64,000 nt of DNA from an uncultured Rhodospirillales bacterium (GTDB taxonomy: Bacteria; Pseudomonadota; Alphaproteobacteria; Acetobacterales; Acetobacteraceae): the NCBI GenBank assembly GCA_903835235.1, contig CAILMF010000054.1, positions 496,001-560,000 of the forward strand, in the 5' to 3' direction. This document shows, piece after piece, positions 18,490-27,677 of the stretch (positions are counted from its first letter, which is position 1; every line of letters starts with the position of its first letter). Under the pieces are notes generated by a model. It made no database searches and was not told the origin of the DNA. It saw only the letters and a list, made by a program, of their open reading frames with translations. A program made the position numbers and the translations under genes.

Positions 18490-19163
18490 GGTGCTTCTCC
18501 CTCAATGGCGATGACCCGAGCCGGGGCGCCATCACTGTCCGGCACCTTCACCGGCAGCGCCACGACAAAGCTGCGCGGCTGCACCAGCGCGCCGGTATTG
18601 CAGAGGTACTCGAACATGATGACGCCCTGCTTCAGCAGGTGAAAATGCGTCACGTGCTCCGGCAATGGTGGCCGCTGCTGCTTGGTGATGAAGTAGCGGA
18701 TGCAATGGTCCTGCGGAAAGTCGAAGCCAACCGCCTTGATGCCGGCTTCCCGCAGGAAAATGGCGGCATCCGCGCTCATCCACGGCGCACGCGCCCAGTA
18801 GTCCGGGGTGTTGACGCTGTAGCGCTTGTCCCACTGCGTCTTCAGAATGGCGATGTCGCCGCGCTTCAGGTGGGCGGCGCTGGCGGCGATGCGGTCACCG
18901 GAAATCTCGGTGTTCTCCGGCACGTCCGAGAGGTCGAGGATCGCCGCCTCCCCCACTGTCATGTCCAGGTTGATGCTGTCCGTCGTGAAGCCCTGCGGGT
19001 CCACATGGCGCGGACTGTCCATGTGGGTGAAGGCGTGCAGGTTCCAGCCGGCCCAGGTGCCCTGCCCTTCGCCGGTGTCGTGGCTCTTCAGCAGGCGGCG
19101 TTCCACCGGCCAGCGGAAATGGCCCGTGGTGACGGCGGTGGAGAGATCGACATAGCGGCGCAT
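18486..19163 (-). CDS. cyclase family protein (kynurenine formamidase-like metal hydrolase)
   Basis: A 225-residue member of the cyclase family with the metal-binding signature HMDSPRH at residues 47-53 (pattern HxDxPxH). Characterised relatives are bacterial kynurenine formamidase and isatin hydrolase, which open amide bonds using Zn or Mn. The frame is open to 19220, but the ATG at 19163 (MRRYVDLSTAV) has a GGAAAGGG ribosome site and fits the family. It is the first gene of a four-gene leftward operon. No tryptophan-catabolism genes are nearby, so KynB is not assigned. Confidence 0.85.
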   Translation of the reverse strand: MRRYVDLSTAVTTGHFRWPVERRLLKSHDTGEGQGTWAGWNLHAFTHMDSPRHVDPQGFTTDSINLDMTVGEAAILDLSDVPENTEISGDRIAASAAHLKRGDIAILKTQWDKRYSVNTPDYWARAPWMSADAAIFLREAGIKAVGFDFPQDHCIRYFITKQQRPPLPEHVTHFHLLKQGVIMFEYLCNTGALVQPRSFVVALPVKVPDSDGAPARVIAIEGEAP

Positions 19164-19238
19164 GCGGCAGCCCTTTCCGGACCGGGCCGCGTGTGGCCCG
19201 CCCTCCCTGTTTGGCGGCAAGCTAGCGCCGGGCGCTGG

Positions 19239-21803
19239 CTACGCCAATGCCTTCGCCACCTTCTCATGCGTGCCGCGGCTCAGCTTCGGCTGCGCCAGCA
19301 CGCGCTGCAACTCGCGCTGCATCAGGGCGCCGCGCTGCGCATTCTGCCGCCGCCACTGGCCCAGCGGCCCGACCATCCGCGCCGCGGTCTGGCCATTGAT
19401 CTGGTCCAGCGCAATCACCGCATCGGCCAGGAAACGGTAGCCCTCGCCCGAGGCATCATGGAACCGCACCTGGTTACCGGCGGCAAAGGCGCCGATCAGG
19501 CTGCGCGCCCGGTTCGGGTTCTTCAGGTCGAAGTCGGCATGGGCGTACAGCGCGCGCACCTCCGCAATCGCATTCGGCCGCGCCGCCATGGCCTGGATGC
19601 TGAACCACTTGTCCAACACCAGCTCGTCGCCGCGCCACTTGGCGTGGAAGGCAGCCAGCGCCGCATCGCGCTCCGGCGTCTCAGTGCCGGCCAGCGCATC
19701 CAGCGCCGCCAGCACCTCGGTCATGTTGCGGCCGGCATCGAACTGCGCTTTTGCGAGAGCCACATCCTGCGTCGCCAGGTAACCCAGGCACACATTGCGC
19801 AGCGCACGGCGGCCGATGGCTTCGCCGGTGATGCTGGACGGGTCGGTCGCGGCCATGGCGTCGTAGGTGCGGCGCAGGCTGGTGGCGCAGCGCTGCGCGA
19901 TCTCGCGCCGCAGGCTTTCGCGCGCGGCGTGGATCGCCGCCGGCTCGGCCACCGCCATCTGGTCGGCGACGAAGGCCTCGCCCGGCAGCAGCAGCGCCTC
20001 GGCGGCGAAGGCCGGGTCGCGTTCGGCATCGGCCAGCGTCGCCTCCACCGCTTCGGCCAGCGCGGAATCGAAGGGCGTGCCGGGCGCGGCGACCATGCCA
20101 AGCATGACCGCGGTGGCATATTGCTGCCCGCTTTCCCAGCGCACGAAGGGGTCACTGTCGTGCACCGCCAGGAAGCGCAGCCGATCCTGCGGCACACCCA
20201 GCAGCCGCACCGGCGCCGAAAACCCGCGCAGCAGCGACGGCACCGGTGGGGTGGCGATATCCTCAAACGTGAAGCTCTGCTCGGCACTCTCCAGCAGCAG
20301 CATGCGCTCCGCGATCTGCTGGCCATTGGCGTCCAGCAGGCCGGTGGCGACAGGGATCGGCAGCGGCGCCTTCTGCGGCTGGCCAGGCGTGGCCGGCGTG
20401 CTTTGCCGCAGCGTCAGCGTGTAGCGGCGGGTGGCGGCGTCGTAGCTGTCCTCGGCGGTAAGCTCCGGCGTGCCGGCCTGGCCGTACCAGCCCTTGAAAC
20501 CGCTGAGGTCGATGCCCGATGCATCCTGCATCGCGGCCACGAATTCCTCGATCGTCACCGCCTGGTTGTCGTGGCGGGCGAAGTAGAGATCCATTCCCTT
20601 GCGGAAATTCGCCGCGCCAATCCGCGTGTGCAGCAGCCGCACCACCTCGGCGCCCTTGTCGTACACGGTGGGCGTGTAGAAATTGTCGATCTCGATGTAG
20701 CTGTCGGGCCGAACCGGATGCGCCATCGGGCCGGCATCCTCCGGAAACTGCGCGGCACGCAGCCGGCGCACATCCTTCAGCCGCTTGACCGCGCGGCTGC
20801 CCATGTTGCTGCTGAACTCCTGGTCGCGGAAGACGGTCAGCCCTTCCTTCAGGCTCAGCTGGAACCAGTCCCGGCAGGTCACCCGATTGCCGGTCCAGTT
20901 GTGGAAATACTCGTGCGCGACAACGGTCTCGATGCCCTGGTAGTCGGCATCCGTCGCCGTCTCCGCCGTGGCCAGCACATACTTGGTGTTGAAGACGTTG
21001 AGGCCCTTGTTCTCCATCGCGCCCATGTTGAAGTCCGACACCGCCGCGATGTTGAACACGTCCAGGTCGTATTCCAGGCCGAAGACGTCCTCGTCCCACT
21101 TCATGCTGCGCTTCAGGCTGTCCATCGCATGGGCGCAGCGGGTCTCGTCGCCGCGGCGTACCCAGATGTTCAGCGCGACGGCACGGCCGGACGCGGTGGT
21201 GAAGTGGTCGTGCACATCCACCAGATCGCCAGCGACCAACGCGAAGAGGTAGCACGGCTTCGGGTGCGGATCCTCCCAACGCACCCAATGCCGGCCGCCC
21301 TCGGCATGGCCGGAGCCAGCCGGGTTGCCGTTGGACAGCAGGATCGGACAGGTCGCGCGATCCGCTGTCAGGGCGACGGTGTAGCGGCTCATCACGTCGG
21401 GCCGGTCTGGGAAGTAGGTGATGCGGCGGAAGCCCTCGGCCTCGCACTGCGTGAAGTAATTGCCGCCGGAGGTGTAGAGGCCACTCAACTCGGTGTTCTT
21501 CTCCGGCGCGACCTGCGTGGTGATCTCCAGCACGCAGCTATCCGGCAACGCCGCGATGGTCATGCCAGCCTCGTCCAGCACGTAACGCTCCGGCGCCAGC
21601 GTCGCGCCGTCCAGGCTGATGTGCCGCAGTTCCAGCGCCACGCCATCCAGCCGCAGCGGCCCCGGCCGGTTGCGCCGCAGCGCCAGGCGGGACCGCACGA
21701 TGGTCGCCGCCGGGTTCAGCTGGAAATCCAGCTCCACCGTCTCCACCAGGAAGACCGGCGGCGTATAGTCCTGGCGATGCGTGGCGCGCGGCGTTTCGGT
21801 CAT
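19239..21803 (-). CDS. pepN: aminopeptidase N (M1 family)
   Basis: An 854-residue M1 metallopeptidase, close to the 870 residues of E. coli PepN. The exopeptidase motif GAMEN is at 261-265, the zinc motif HEYFH at 297-301 and the third zinc ligand E320 in KEGLT. It removes N-terminal residues from peptides in the cytoplasm; no signal peptide is seen. It starts 4 bases after the stop of the M81 peptidase gene, so it may be read as the last gene of the catabolic operon, although pepN is usually a stand-alone housekeeping gene. Confidence 0.95.
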   Translation of the reverse strand: MTETPRATHRQDYTPPVFLVETVELDFQLNPAATIVRSRLALRRNRPGPLRLDGVALELRHISLDGATLAPERYVLDEAGMTIAALPDSCVLEITTQVAPEKNTELSGLYTSGGNYFTQCEAEGFRRITYFPDRPDVMSRYTVALTADRATCPILLSNGNPAGSGHAEGGRHWVRWEDPHPKPCYLFALVAGDLVDVHDHFTTASGRAVALNIWVRRGDETRCAHAMDSLKRSMKWDEDVFGLEYDLDVFNIAAVSDFNMGAMENKGLNVFNTKYVLATAETATDADYQGIETVVAHEYFHNWTGNRVTCRDWFQLSLKEGLTVFRDQEFSSNMGSRAVKRLKDVRRLRAAQFPEDAGPMAHPVRPDSYIEIDNFYTPTVYDKGAEVVRLLHTRIGAANFRKGMDLYFARHDNQAVTIEEFVAAMQDASGIDLSGFKGWYGQAGTPELTAEDSYDAATRRYTLTLRQSTPATPGQPQKAPLPIPVATGLLDANGQQIAERMLLLESAEQSFTFEDIATPPVPSLLRGFSAPVRLLGVPQDRLRFLAVHDSDPFVRWESGQQYATAVMLGMVAAPGTPFDSALAEAVEATLADAERDPAFAAEALLLPGEAFVADQMAVAEPAAIHAARESLRREIAQRCATSLRRTYDAMAATDPSSITGEAIGRRALRNVCLGYLATQDVALAKAQFDAGRNMTEVLAALDALAGTETPERDAALAAFHAKWRGDELVLDKWFSIQAMAARPNAIAEVRALYAHADFDLKNPNRARSLIGAFAAGNQVRFHDASGEGYRFLADAVIALDQINGQTAARMVGPLGQWRRQNAQRGALMQRELQRVLAQPKLSRGTHEKVAKALA

Positions 21804-21807
21804 GGGG

Positions 21808-23307
21808 CTACCCGTTGGTGCCGGGGTCGAGCGGATAGATCGGCCGGCGGACGTTGCGGAAGGTCAGCTGCGAATAGTCTGACGTGCAGACCCCAACGCC
21901 GGCGCACTCCACGATTTCCCGGGCCAGCGGCCCCAGCGCGGCGCGCCAATGCACCCGCGACTTGATGGCCAGGAAGCGCTTGTCACGCGGCTCGATGCCG
22001 AGCACGCGGAACATGTCGGGGCTGGTCGGCTCGATCTGCCGCGTGACGAGCACGATCTCCACCGCGCCGGTATCCAGCACCACGGTCGGGCCCATGTACA
22101 CCTTCAGCCCCGGCGCCAGGCCGGCCTTGGTGACGAAGTAGCCGGCCGAGATCGTCTTCACCCGCCCTGTCACGCTGAGCGGCTTGGAGGATTGCGGCAA
22201 CTCCGGCATCGGCAGCTTGCCGCCGAGTTCCAGCGTCACCTCCGCACCCACGCCGGCACGCTGGCACGCAGCCACGGCATCAGGGTCGCAGATGCCGAAG
22301 AAGGCGACATCCTCCAGCCCCTGGCGCAGGATTTCCGCCAGCACTTCCGTCGTGTCCATCGTGCCGCCGGAGGCGCAGTTGTCGTAGTGGTCCAGCAGCA
22401 CCACCGGCAGGTCCGCCTTGGTCGCGCCGGCCTGCTTGGCTCGCGCCACGCTGTCGGCCAGCGGCTCCGGCTTGAAGGTGAAGTCCTCGCGCGCTTTCCA
22501 GGCGACGTCGAGCAGCTCCTGCACCATGGCCTGCGCATCGGCCTGGTTGTTGTCGGTGCAGACCACGGCGGAAAGCCCAGCACCGTGGATATCCGCATGG
22601 GGAAAGCCGACATAGAGGCTGGCGCTGAGCGCACGGCCACTCGCTTCCCAGCCACGGCACATCGCCTGCAACTCCTTGTTCGGGAAGGCGTGGGTGCCCT
22701 GCGCCATCACGTGCGGCAGCATCGGCGCGCGGGCCCAGGCGGTGGTCGGCTTCACCTCGCCGCGCAGCGCCCGCAGCAGCGGTCGCGCCGCACGCTCGGC
22801 AGTCTGGTACATGTCCACATGCGGGTAGGTCTGGTAGCCCGCCGTCACCGTCGCGGTTTCCACCATGTTGGCGTGCATGTTGGCGTGCATGTCGTAGGCC
22901 ACGGCCATCGGCGTCGTCGCGTCGATGGCGCGGATGCGGCGCAGCAACTCGCCCTCGCCGTCCTCGTATTGGTCGGTCACCATCGCGCCGTGCAGGTCCA
23001 GCAGAATGGCATCCCAGCCGCCCTGCTTCACCGCATCCGTGATGGCGCCGCAGACCGCCTCATACGCCGCGCCGTCCACCTTGCCCGAAGGCGGGGCATG
23101 CGCGGCGACAGGCACCACAACCTCGGCGCCCGCCTCCGCGGCAACATCCAGGAACCCGCCCATGCAGGTGCGGGTGCCCTTGAAGAACGCAATGGCCCGC
23201 TCGCCGGCCAGCAACTCCGTGCCGTCCCGGCAGAACCGCGCCAATGGCGTCGGCACCGGCGAGAAGGTGTTGGTCTCGTGGCTGAGCGCGGCGAGCAGGA
23301 AGCGCAT
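21808..23307 (-). CDS. M81 family metallopeptidase (MlrC-like)
   Basis: A 499-residue protein of the M81 family, named after MlrC, which degrades opened microcystin. The N-terminal LSHETNTFSP (His10, Glu11) is the family hallmark. Conserved segments such as DLHGAMV, YDMHANM and LDHYDNCASGG carry probable metal ligands. Most members occur in catabolic operons of soil and marine bacteria with no toxin link and probably hydrolyse amide bonds of small molecules. It lies 2 bases downstream of the alpha-hydroxyacid oxidase gene. Confidence 0.9.
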   Translation of the reverse strand: MRFLLAALSHETNTFSPVPTPLARFCRDGTELLAGERAIAFFKGTRTCMGGFLDVAAEAGAEVVVPVAAHAPPSGKVDGAAYEAVCGAITDAVKQGGWDAILLDLHGAMVTDQYEDGEGELLRRIRAIDATTPMAVAYDMHANMHANMVETATVTAGYQTYPHVDMYQTAERAARPLLRALRGEVKPTTAWARAPMLPHVMAQGTHAFPNKELQAMCRGWEASGRALSASLYVGFPHADIHGAGLSAVVCTDNNQADAQAMVQELLDVAWKAREDFTFKPEPLADSVARAKQAGATKADLPVVLLDHYDNCASGGTMDTTEVLAEILRQGLEDVAFFGICDPDAVAACQRAGVGAEVTLELGGKLPMPELPQSSKPLSVTGRVKTISAGYFVTKAGLAPGLKVYMGPTVVLDTGAVEIVLVTRQIEPTSPDMFRVLGIEPRDKRFLAIKSRVHWRAALGPLAREIVECAGVGVCTSDYSQLTFRNVRRPIYPLDPGTNG

Positions 23308-23309
23308 GG

Positions 23310-24410
23310 TTAGCGATACCCCGGGTCTGAGAGGTTGAGCAGCGGAAAGGCGCTGAACAGCGAAGGCGGCCGCACCGGCTGCGCCTGGTGCAGGTAGCCC
23401 GGATGCAGGTCGGCGAAGCGCGAGACGCCGAGCAGGCCGAGCACCTCATGGATCTCGGTCTGCAGCAGTTCCAGCACGCGCTGCACGCCGTCCTCGCCAG
23501 CGGCGGCCAGGCCGTAGCAATACAGCCGGCCCACCGCCACCATGTCGGCACCCAGCGCCATCGCCTTCACGACGTCACTGCCGCGGCTGATGGAGCCATC
23601 CATCCACACCTTCGCGCGGCCGCCGACGGCCTTCACCACTTCCGGCAGCGCTTCCAGCGAACCACGTCCATGGTCCAGCTGGCGCCCGCCATGATTGGAG
23701 ACATAGACCACATCCACACCATGGTCGCAGGCCATGCCGGCGTCTTCGGCGGTGGCGATGCCCTTCAGCACCAGCGGCACGCTCGGGAACTTCTGCTTGA
23801 AGTGGCGCACGTAGTCCCAGTTCAGCCCGGCCTGGAAGCTGTGCCCCACGGCGCGCGCCCGCCACGGCTTGACGAAGCGCTTGGCGATGTCGCGCTCGCG
23901 CCGGCTGTAGATCGCGGTATCGACCGTCAGGCAGAAGGCATCGTAGCCGGCGTCGATGGCCTGCTTCACGATGTCGTCGCACCAGGCATAGTCGCCGCGC
24001 ACGTACAGCTGAAACACGTTCGGCCCGTCGCCGGTCGCTTCCGCCATCAGCTTCAACCCCGGCGCGCTGACGCTGGAGACGATGGTCGGCACGCCGAACT
24101 TCTTCGCCGCCCGCGCCGCCGGGGCGCCGCCCTCGGGGTCAAAATTCTCCAGCCCACCCACCGGCGCCAATGCCACGGGGATGCTGATCTTCTTGCCGAA
24201 GAACGTCCCCGACGTGTCGATATCAGACACATCCCGCAGCACGCGCGGGCGGAAGGCCTGCATGTCCAGCGCCATGCGGTTGCGCAGCACCGTCGTCTCG
24301 GTCTCGGTGCCGCCAACCAGATAGTCCCAGGTGCCCGGCGTCACGCGGCGCTTCGCCTCGCTGACGAACTCGTGCAGCGTCAGGTATTGGTGGTCAGGTT
24401 CGTTCATCAT
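23310..24410 (-). CDS. FMN-dependent alpha-hydroxy-acid oxidising enzyme
   Basis: A 366-residue TIM-barrel flavoprotein of the lactate oxidase/glycolate oxidase/mandelate dehydrogenase family. The active-site segment SNHGGRQLD has the catalytic base H240; N-terminal YLVGGTETE and LAPVGG shape the FMN site. It oxidises a 2-hydroxy acid to a 2-keto acid, passing electrons to O2 or another acceptor. The usual membrane-anchoring loop of L-lactate dehydrogenase is not obvious, so a soluble enzyme is likely. It lies between the PEP mutase-like and M81 genes, 15 and 2 bases away. Confidence 0.9.
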   Translation of the reverse strand: MMNEPDHQYLTLHEFVSEAKRRVTPGTWDYLVGGTETETTVLRNRMALDMQAFRPRVLRDVSDIDTSGTFFGKKISIPVALAPVGGLENFDPEGGAPAARAAKKFGVPTIVSSVSAPGLKLMAEATGDGPNVFQLYVRGDYAWCDDIVKQAIDAGYDAFCLTVDTAIYSRRERDIAKRFVKPWRARAVGHSFQAGLNWDYVRHFKQKFPSVPLVLKGIATAEDAGMACDHGVDVVYVSNHGGRQLDHGRGSLEALPEVVKAVGGRAKVWMDGSISRGSDVVKAMALGADMVAVGRLYCYGLAAAGEDGVQRVLELLQTEIHEVLGLLGVSRFADLHPGYLHQAQPVRPPSLFSAFPLLNLSDPGYR

Positions 24411-24425
24411 GCTCGGATTTCCTCG

Positions 24426-25295
24426 TCAGCCGCCCAGGTATGCCTTGGTCCAGCGCTTGTAGTCGTCGTCGCGGGTAATCCGCGGCATCAGCTCCGACGC
24501 GGGCATGCCCGCCAGATCCTTCGGCTGCACGCCATCGCGCAGCGCCTTCAACGTCTCGAACACCGCGCGTTGCGCCGCCTGGATCGGCTGGTGCCCCTGC
24601 AACGCAATGCGCACGCCGCGCGAAGCAAGATACTCGCGGTCGCGCATGTCAGCCGTCTCCATGCCGCCGAGGATGATCGGCAGCGTCGCCACGGCACTGA
24701 TTGCGTCCAACTCGGCGCGCGATTTCACGCCGGTGAAGAACAGCGCGTCAGCGCCGGAAGCGGAGTACACGCGCGCCCGCTCCACCGCATCGGCAATGCC
24801 GGTGACCTGCACCGCGCTGGTGCGCGCCACGATGACGAAGCCGGCGTCATCCCGCGCCGCCAGCCCGGCCTTCACCTTGCCCAGGCCTTCCTCGATGCTG
24901 TGCAGCACCACCTTGCCGTCGCCGAAGGGGCGCGGCAGCACGGTGTCTTCCAGCGTCATGCCGGAAACGCCGGCGGTCTCCACTTCCTGCACCGTCCGCA
25001 TCGCATTCAGCGCGTTGCCGTAGCCGTGGTCTGCATCCACCATCAGCGGCATGGTGCTGACCGCGCGGCAGATGCGCCGGCACTGCTCGGCAAACTCGGT
25101 CAACGTCACCACGATGAGGTCCGGTGCGCCCAGCACCGCCAGCGATGCGGTGGACCCCGCGAACATGCCGACCTCGAAACCGATATCCTCGGCGATGCGC
25201 GCCGACATCGGGTCCCACACCGAACCCGGATGGACGCAGACGCTGCCATTCAGCACCGCGCGCAGGCGCTGGCGACGATCAGTAACGGTGCTCAT
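24426..25295 (-). CDS. isocitrate lyase/PEP mutase superfamily C-C lyase
   Basis: A 289-residue enzyme of the ICL/PEP mutase superfamily. The Mg-binding motif DADHGYGN starts at D87, and the second acidic pair E116-D117 (TLEDT) is present. The KKCGH motif of true isocitrate lyases is absent, and an RTSAVQV segment stands at the corresponding strand. In size and motifs it resembles the oxaloacetate decarboxylase/PA4872-like group rather than methylisocitrate lyase. The start overlaps the Gfo/Idh stop by 4 nt. It probably cleaves or decarboxylates a 2-keto or hydroxy acid made by the operon. Confidence 0.85.
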   Translation of the reverse strand: MSTVTDRRQRLRAVLNGSVCVHPGSVWDPMSARIAEDIGFEVGMFAGSTASLAVLGAPDLIVVTLTEFAEQCRRICRAVSTMPLMVDADHGYGNALNAMRTVQEVETAGVSGMTLEDTVLPRPFGDGKVVLHSIEEGLGKVKAGLAARDDAGFVIVARTSAVQVTGIADAVERARVYSASGADALFFTGVKSRAELDAISAVATLPIILGGMETADMRDREYLASRGVRIALQGHQPIQAAQRAVFETLKALRDGVQPKDLAGMPASELMPRITRDDDYKRWTKAYLGG

Positions 25296-26437
25296 AGCGC
25301 AGGCATCTCCACCCACCGGCGGTCGCGGTGGCTCTCGTAGCAGGCTTCGATCAGTTGCAAGCCGCGCGCCGCCTGTAACAGGCTGGCGGTGTTGGGCGTG
25401 CCTTCCGCCAGGTGGCGCAGGAACAGTTCCCACGCCTGGCGATAGCTGTTCTTGAACGGCACCAGGTCCGGCGCCTTCTGCCACTGGCTGAAGAAGTCCA
25501 TGCTCTGCGGCGCCTGCACCGGAAACACCGGCTTGGGCGTGGTGCCGATGGTCTGCACGAAGCAGTCATGCAGCGTGGCGTGCGCGCTGGCCTTGTCGCC
25601 ATCCACGCTCACCACCAGCATGTCGTCGCGCCGGATGCGCGTGGCCCACGAAGAGAAAACCTCGCCGACCAACCCGCTCTCGAACTCGACGATCGAGCGC
25701 ACCTCATCCTCGACATCCACGTCGTAGGGCTGGTGCTGTTCGTCCCAACGCTTCGGCTGCGCGGTGTTGATGCGCGCCGTGACAGCAGTGGGGCGGCCGA
25801 ACAGATGCTCGATCACGTAGCGCCAGTGCGGGAACATATCCAGCACCAGGCCGCCGCCCAGCGCCTTCTTGTAGTTCCAGCTGGTGCGCTGCGCCGGGAT
25901 GTGCTCGCCGTCGAACACCCACCAGCCGAACTCCAGCCGCATGCCGTGGATCTTGCCGAAGTAGCCCATGTCCAGCAGCGTCTTCAGCTTGGCCAGGCCC
26001 GGCAGGTGGATCTTGTCCTGCATCACGGCGTGGCTGACGCCGGCGGCTTCCGCTGTGTCGCGCAGCGCCAGCACCCCGGCCATGCTCTCCGCCACCGGCT
26101 TTTCCAGGTAGATGTGCTTGCCCGCCGCAATCGCGCGCCGCGCCAGCTCAACCCGGTTGCCGCCATAAGCGCACTCGAAGAACAACGCGTCGTTCTTGTC
26201 GGCCAGGCAGGCGTCGATATCCGTGCTCCAGCGCTTGATGCCAAGCCGCGCAGCCAGCGCCGCCATCTTCTCCGGCGTTCTGCCGAGCAGGATCGGGTCA
26301 GGCATCAGCCGGTCGCCATTGGCCAGCGGCAGGCCGCCCTCCTGCATGATCGGCACCAGGCTGTTCATCAGGTGCTGCGTGGTGCCGATGCGGCTGGTGG
26401 CACCATGCATGATGATGCCGAGGCGTTGCGTTGCCAT
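25292..26437 (-). CDS. Gfo/Idh/MocA family oxidoreductase
   Basis: A 381-residue NAD(P)-dependent dehydrogenase. The N-terminal Rossmann segment contains MHGATSRIG, and the family signature EKP is at 112-114 (IYLEKPVAE). Family members oxidise or reduce sugars, inositols and related polyols. I start at ATG 26437, because the longer frame begins inside the upstream gene. It lies 4 bases downstream of the amidohydrolase and overlaps the PEP mutase-like gene by 4 nt. The substrate is unknown; its large C-terminal domain shows no distinctive motif. Confidence 0.88.
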   Translation of the reverse strand: MATQRLGIIMHGATSRIGTTQHLMNSLVPIMQEGGLPLANGDRLMPDPILLGRTPEKMAALAARLGIKRWSTDIDACLADKNDALFFECAYGGNRVELARRAIAAGKHIYLEKPVAESMAGVLALRDTAEAAGVSHAVMQDKIHLPGLAKLKTLLDMGYFGKIHGMRLEFGWWVFDGEHIPAQRTSWNYKKALGGGLVLDMFPHWRYVIEHLFGRPTAVTARINTAQPKRWDEQHQPYDVDVEDEVRSIVEFESGLVGEVFSSWATRIRRDDMLVVSVDGDKASAHATLHDCFVQTIGTTPKPVFPVQAPQSMDFFSQWQKAPDLVPFKNSYRQAWELFLRHLAEGTPNTASLLQAARGLQLIEACYESHRDRRWVEMPAL

Positions 26438-26441
26438 ATGC

Positions 26442-27674
26442 TTATTCCGGGCGATGCAGCAAGGGGGCTGCGCGGGTGTAGGTACGGCGGCCACGCTTGA
26501 AGGCCGTCAATGTCGGCGCGATCTCACGGATCGCCGCCACGGGGTCGGGCGCGTCCACCACCACCAGGTCGGCGTCGTTGCCGACCGCGATGCCGTAGCC
26601 CTTGCGACGCAGCAGCTTGGCGCTGTTGGTGGTCAGCATGGTCCAGGTCTCCGCCAGGTCGTCCGGCATCGCGTGCTGCACCACGTTGGCATACATGTTG
26701 GCCATGCGGATCAACTGCCCGTCGCCCATTGGCGTGAAGGCGTTGAGGATGTTGTTGCTGCTGAGGTTGCAGTTCACCCCCATGCGCAGCAGCCGGTTGC
26801 CATCGGCCACGCTGCGCTCGACGCGGTGGTCCTTCTCGCGTCCGCCGAGATACATGTCGGTGGCCGGCAGCACGGTCAGCGCCACGCCGGCATTGGCCAT
26901 GCGCTTGGCCACCACCGCCAGGTCTTCCGCCGGCATGACCGAAAGCTTGGTGCCATGGCCAATTGCGACGCGGCCCTCATAGCCGTACTTCTCGGCCAGG
27001 TCGCAGACCAGCAACACGTCCAGATGCGCGGCCGAACTGCCGCTGTCCGCATGCATGTCGATGTCGTAGCCGTAGCGCCGCGCCAGCTCGAACACGCGGT
27101 GGATCTGCGCTGCCGGGTCGCTGTCGTAGCTCGGCGCCGCGCCGACCACGGTCGCGCCATTCTCCAGCGCCGCGACCATCAGCTCATCGGTGCCGGGGTT
27201 GTTGGTCAGTCCCTCCTGCGGCATCACGCAGATCTCGATGTCGATGGCCCACTTGTACTCCTCGATCAGCGCCTTCACGCCGTCCAGCCCGCGCAGGCCG
27301 ACACCCGGGTCCACCTCCGCATGCGTCCGCATCACGGTGGCGCCGTGCATGATGCACTTCTCCAGCGTGCGCCGGGCGCGGCTGGTCACATCCTCCACCG
27401 TGAAGGTGGATTTTATCGCGCGGGTCCGCTCCATCGCCTGGTGCGGAAACCGCGCGGTCTCGCAGGCGCAGCGGTCGATCGTGCAGGTCTTGTCCAGGTG
27501 GATATGCGTCTCGACAAAGCCCGGCGACACCAGCCGCCCGCCGCAGTCGTACATCTCGCGCGCATCGGTGCCGAGATTGGCCGCCAGCGCGGAAATCTTG
27601 CCGCCGACAACGCCGATATCGGTCGCCGTGCCGTCGGCCAGGCGCGCATTCTTCAGCAGAAGGTCAAAGGCCAT
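26442..27674 (-). CDS. amidohydrolase (cytosine deaminase-like)
   Basis: A 410-residue amidohydrolase-superfamily enzyme with the metal motif HIH at 57-59 (ETHIHLDK), later His-containing strands MRTHAEVDPG and DMHADSGSSA, and a DLVVVDAPDP strand at the end. The HxHLDK form and overall size match the cytosine deaminase/N-isopropylammelide isopropylaminohydrolase branch, which removes amino groups from N-heterocycles. It lies 3 bases downstream of the HisD-like gene. Together with that dehydrogenase it hints at degradation of a nitrogen-containing ring or amide; this is inference. Confidence 0.87.
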   Translation of the reverse strand: MAFDLLLKNARLADGTATDIGVVGGKISALAANLGTDAREMYDCGGRLVSPGFVETHIHLDKTCTIDRCACETARFPHQAMERTRAIKSTFTVEDVTSRARRTLEKCIMHGATVMRTHAEVDPGVGLRGLDGVKALIEEYKWAIDIEICVMPQEGLTNNPGTDELMVAALENGATVVGAAPSYDSDPAAQIHRVFELARRYGYDIDMHADSGSSAAHLDVLLVCDLAEKYGYEGRVAIGHGTKLSVMPAEDLAVVAKRMANAGVALTVLPATDMYLGGREKDHRVERSVADGNRLLRMGVNCNLSSNNILNAFTPMGDGQLIRMANMYANVVQHAMPDDLAETWTMLTTNSAKLLRRKGYGIAVGNDADLVVVDAPDPVAAIREIAPTLTAFKRGRRTYTRAAPLLHRPE

Positions 27675-27677
27675 GGG

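Noticed and set aside
18447-21965. 1172-residue open frame on the + strand
   Set aside because: It lies antisense to the cyclase and pepN genes, is His/Arg/Gln-rich and has no family features; a product of high GC content.
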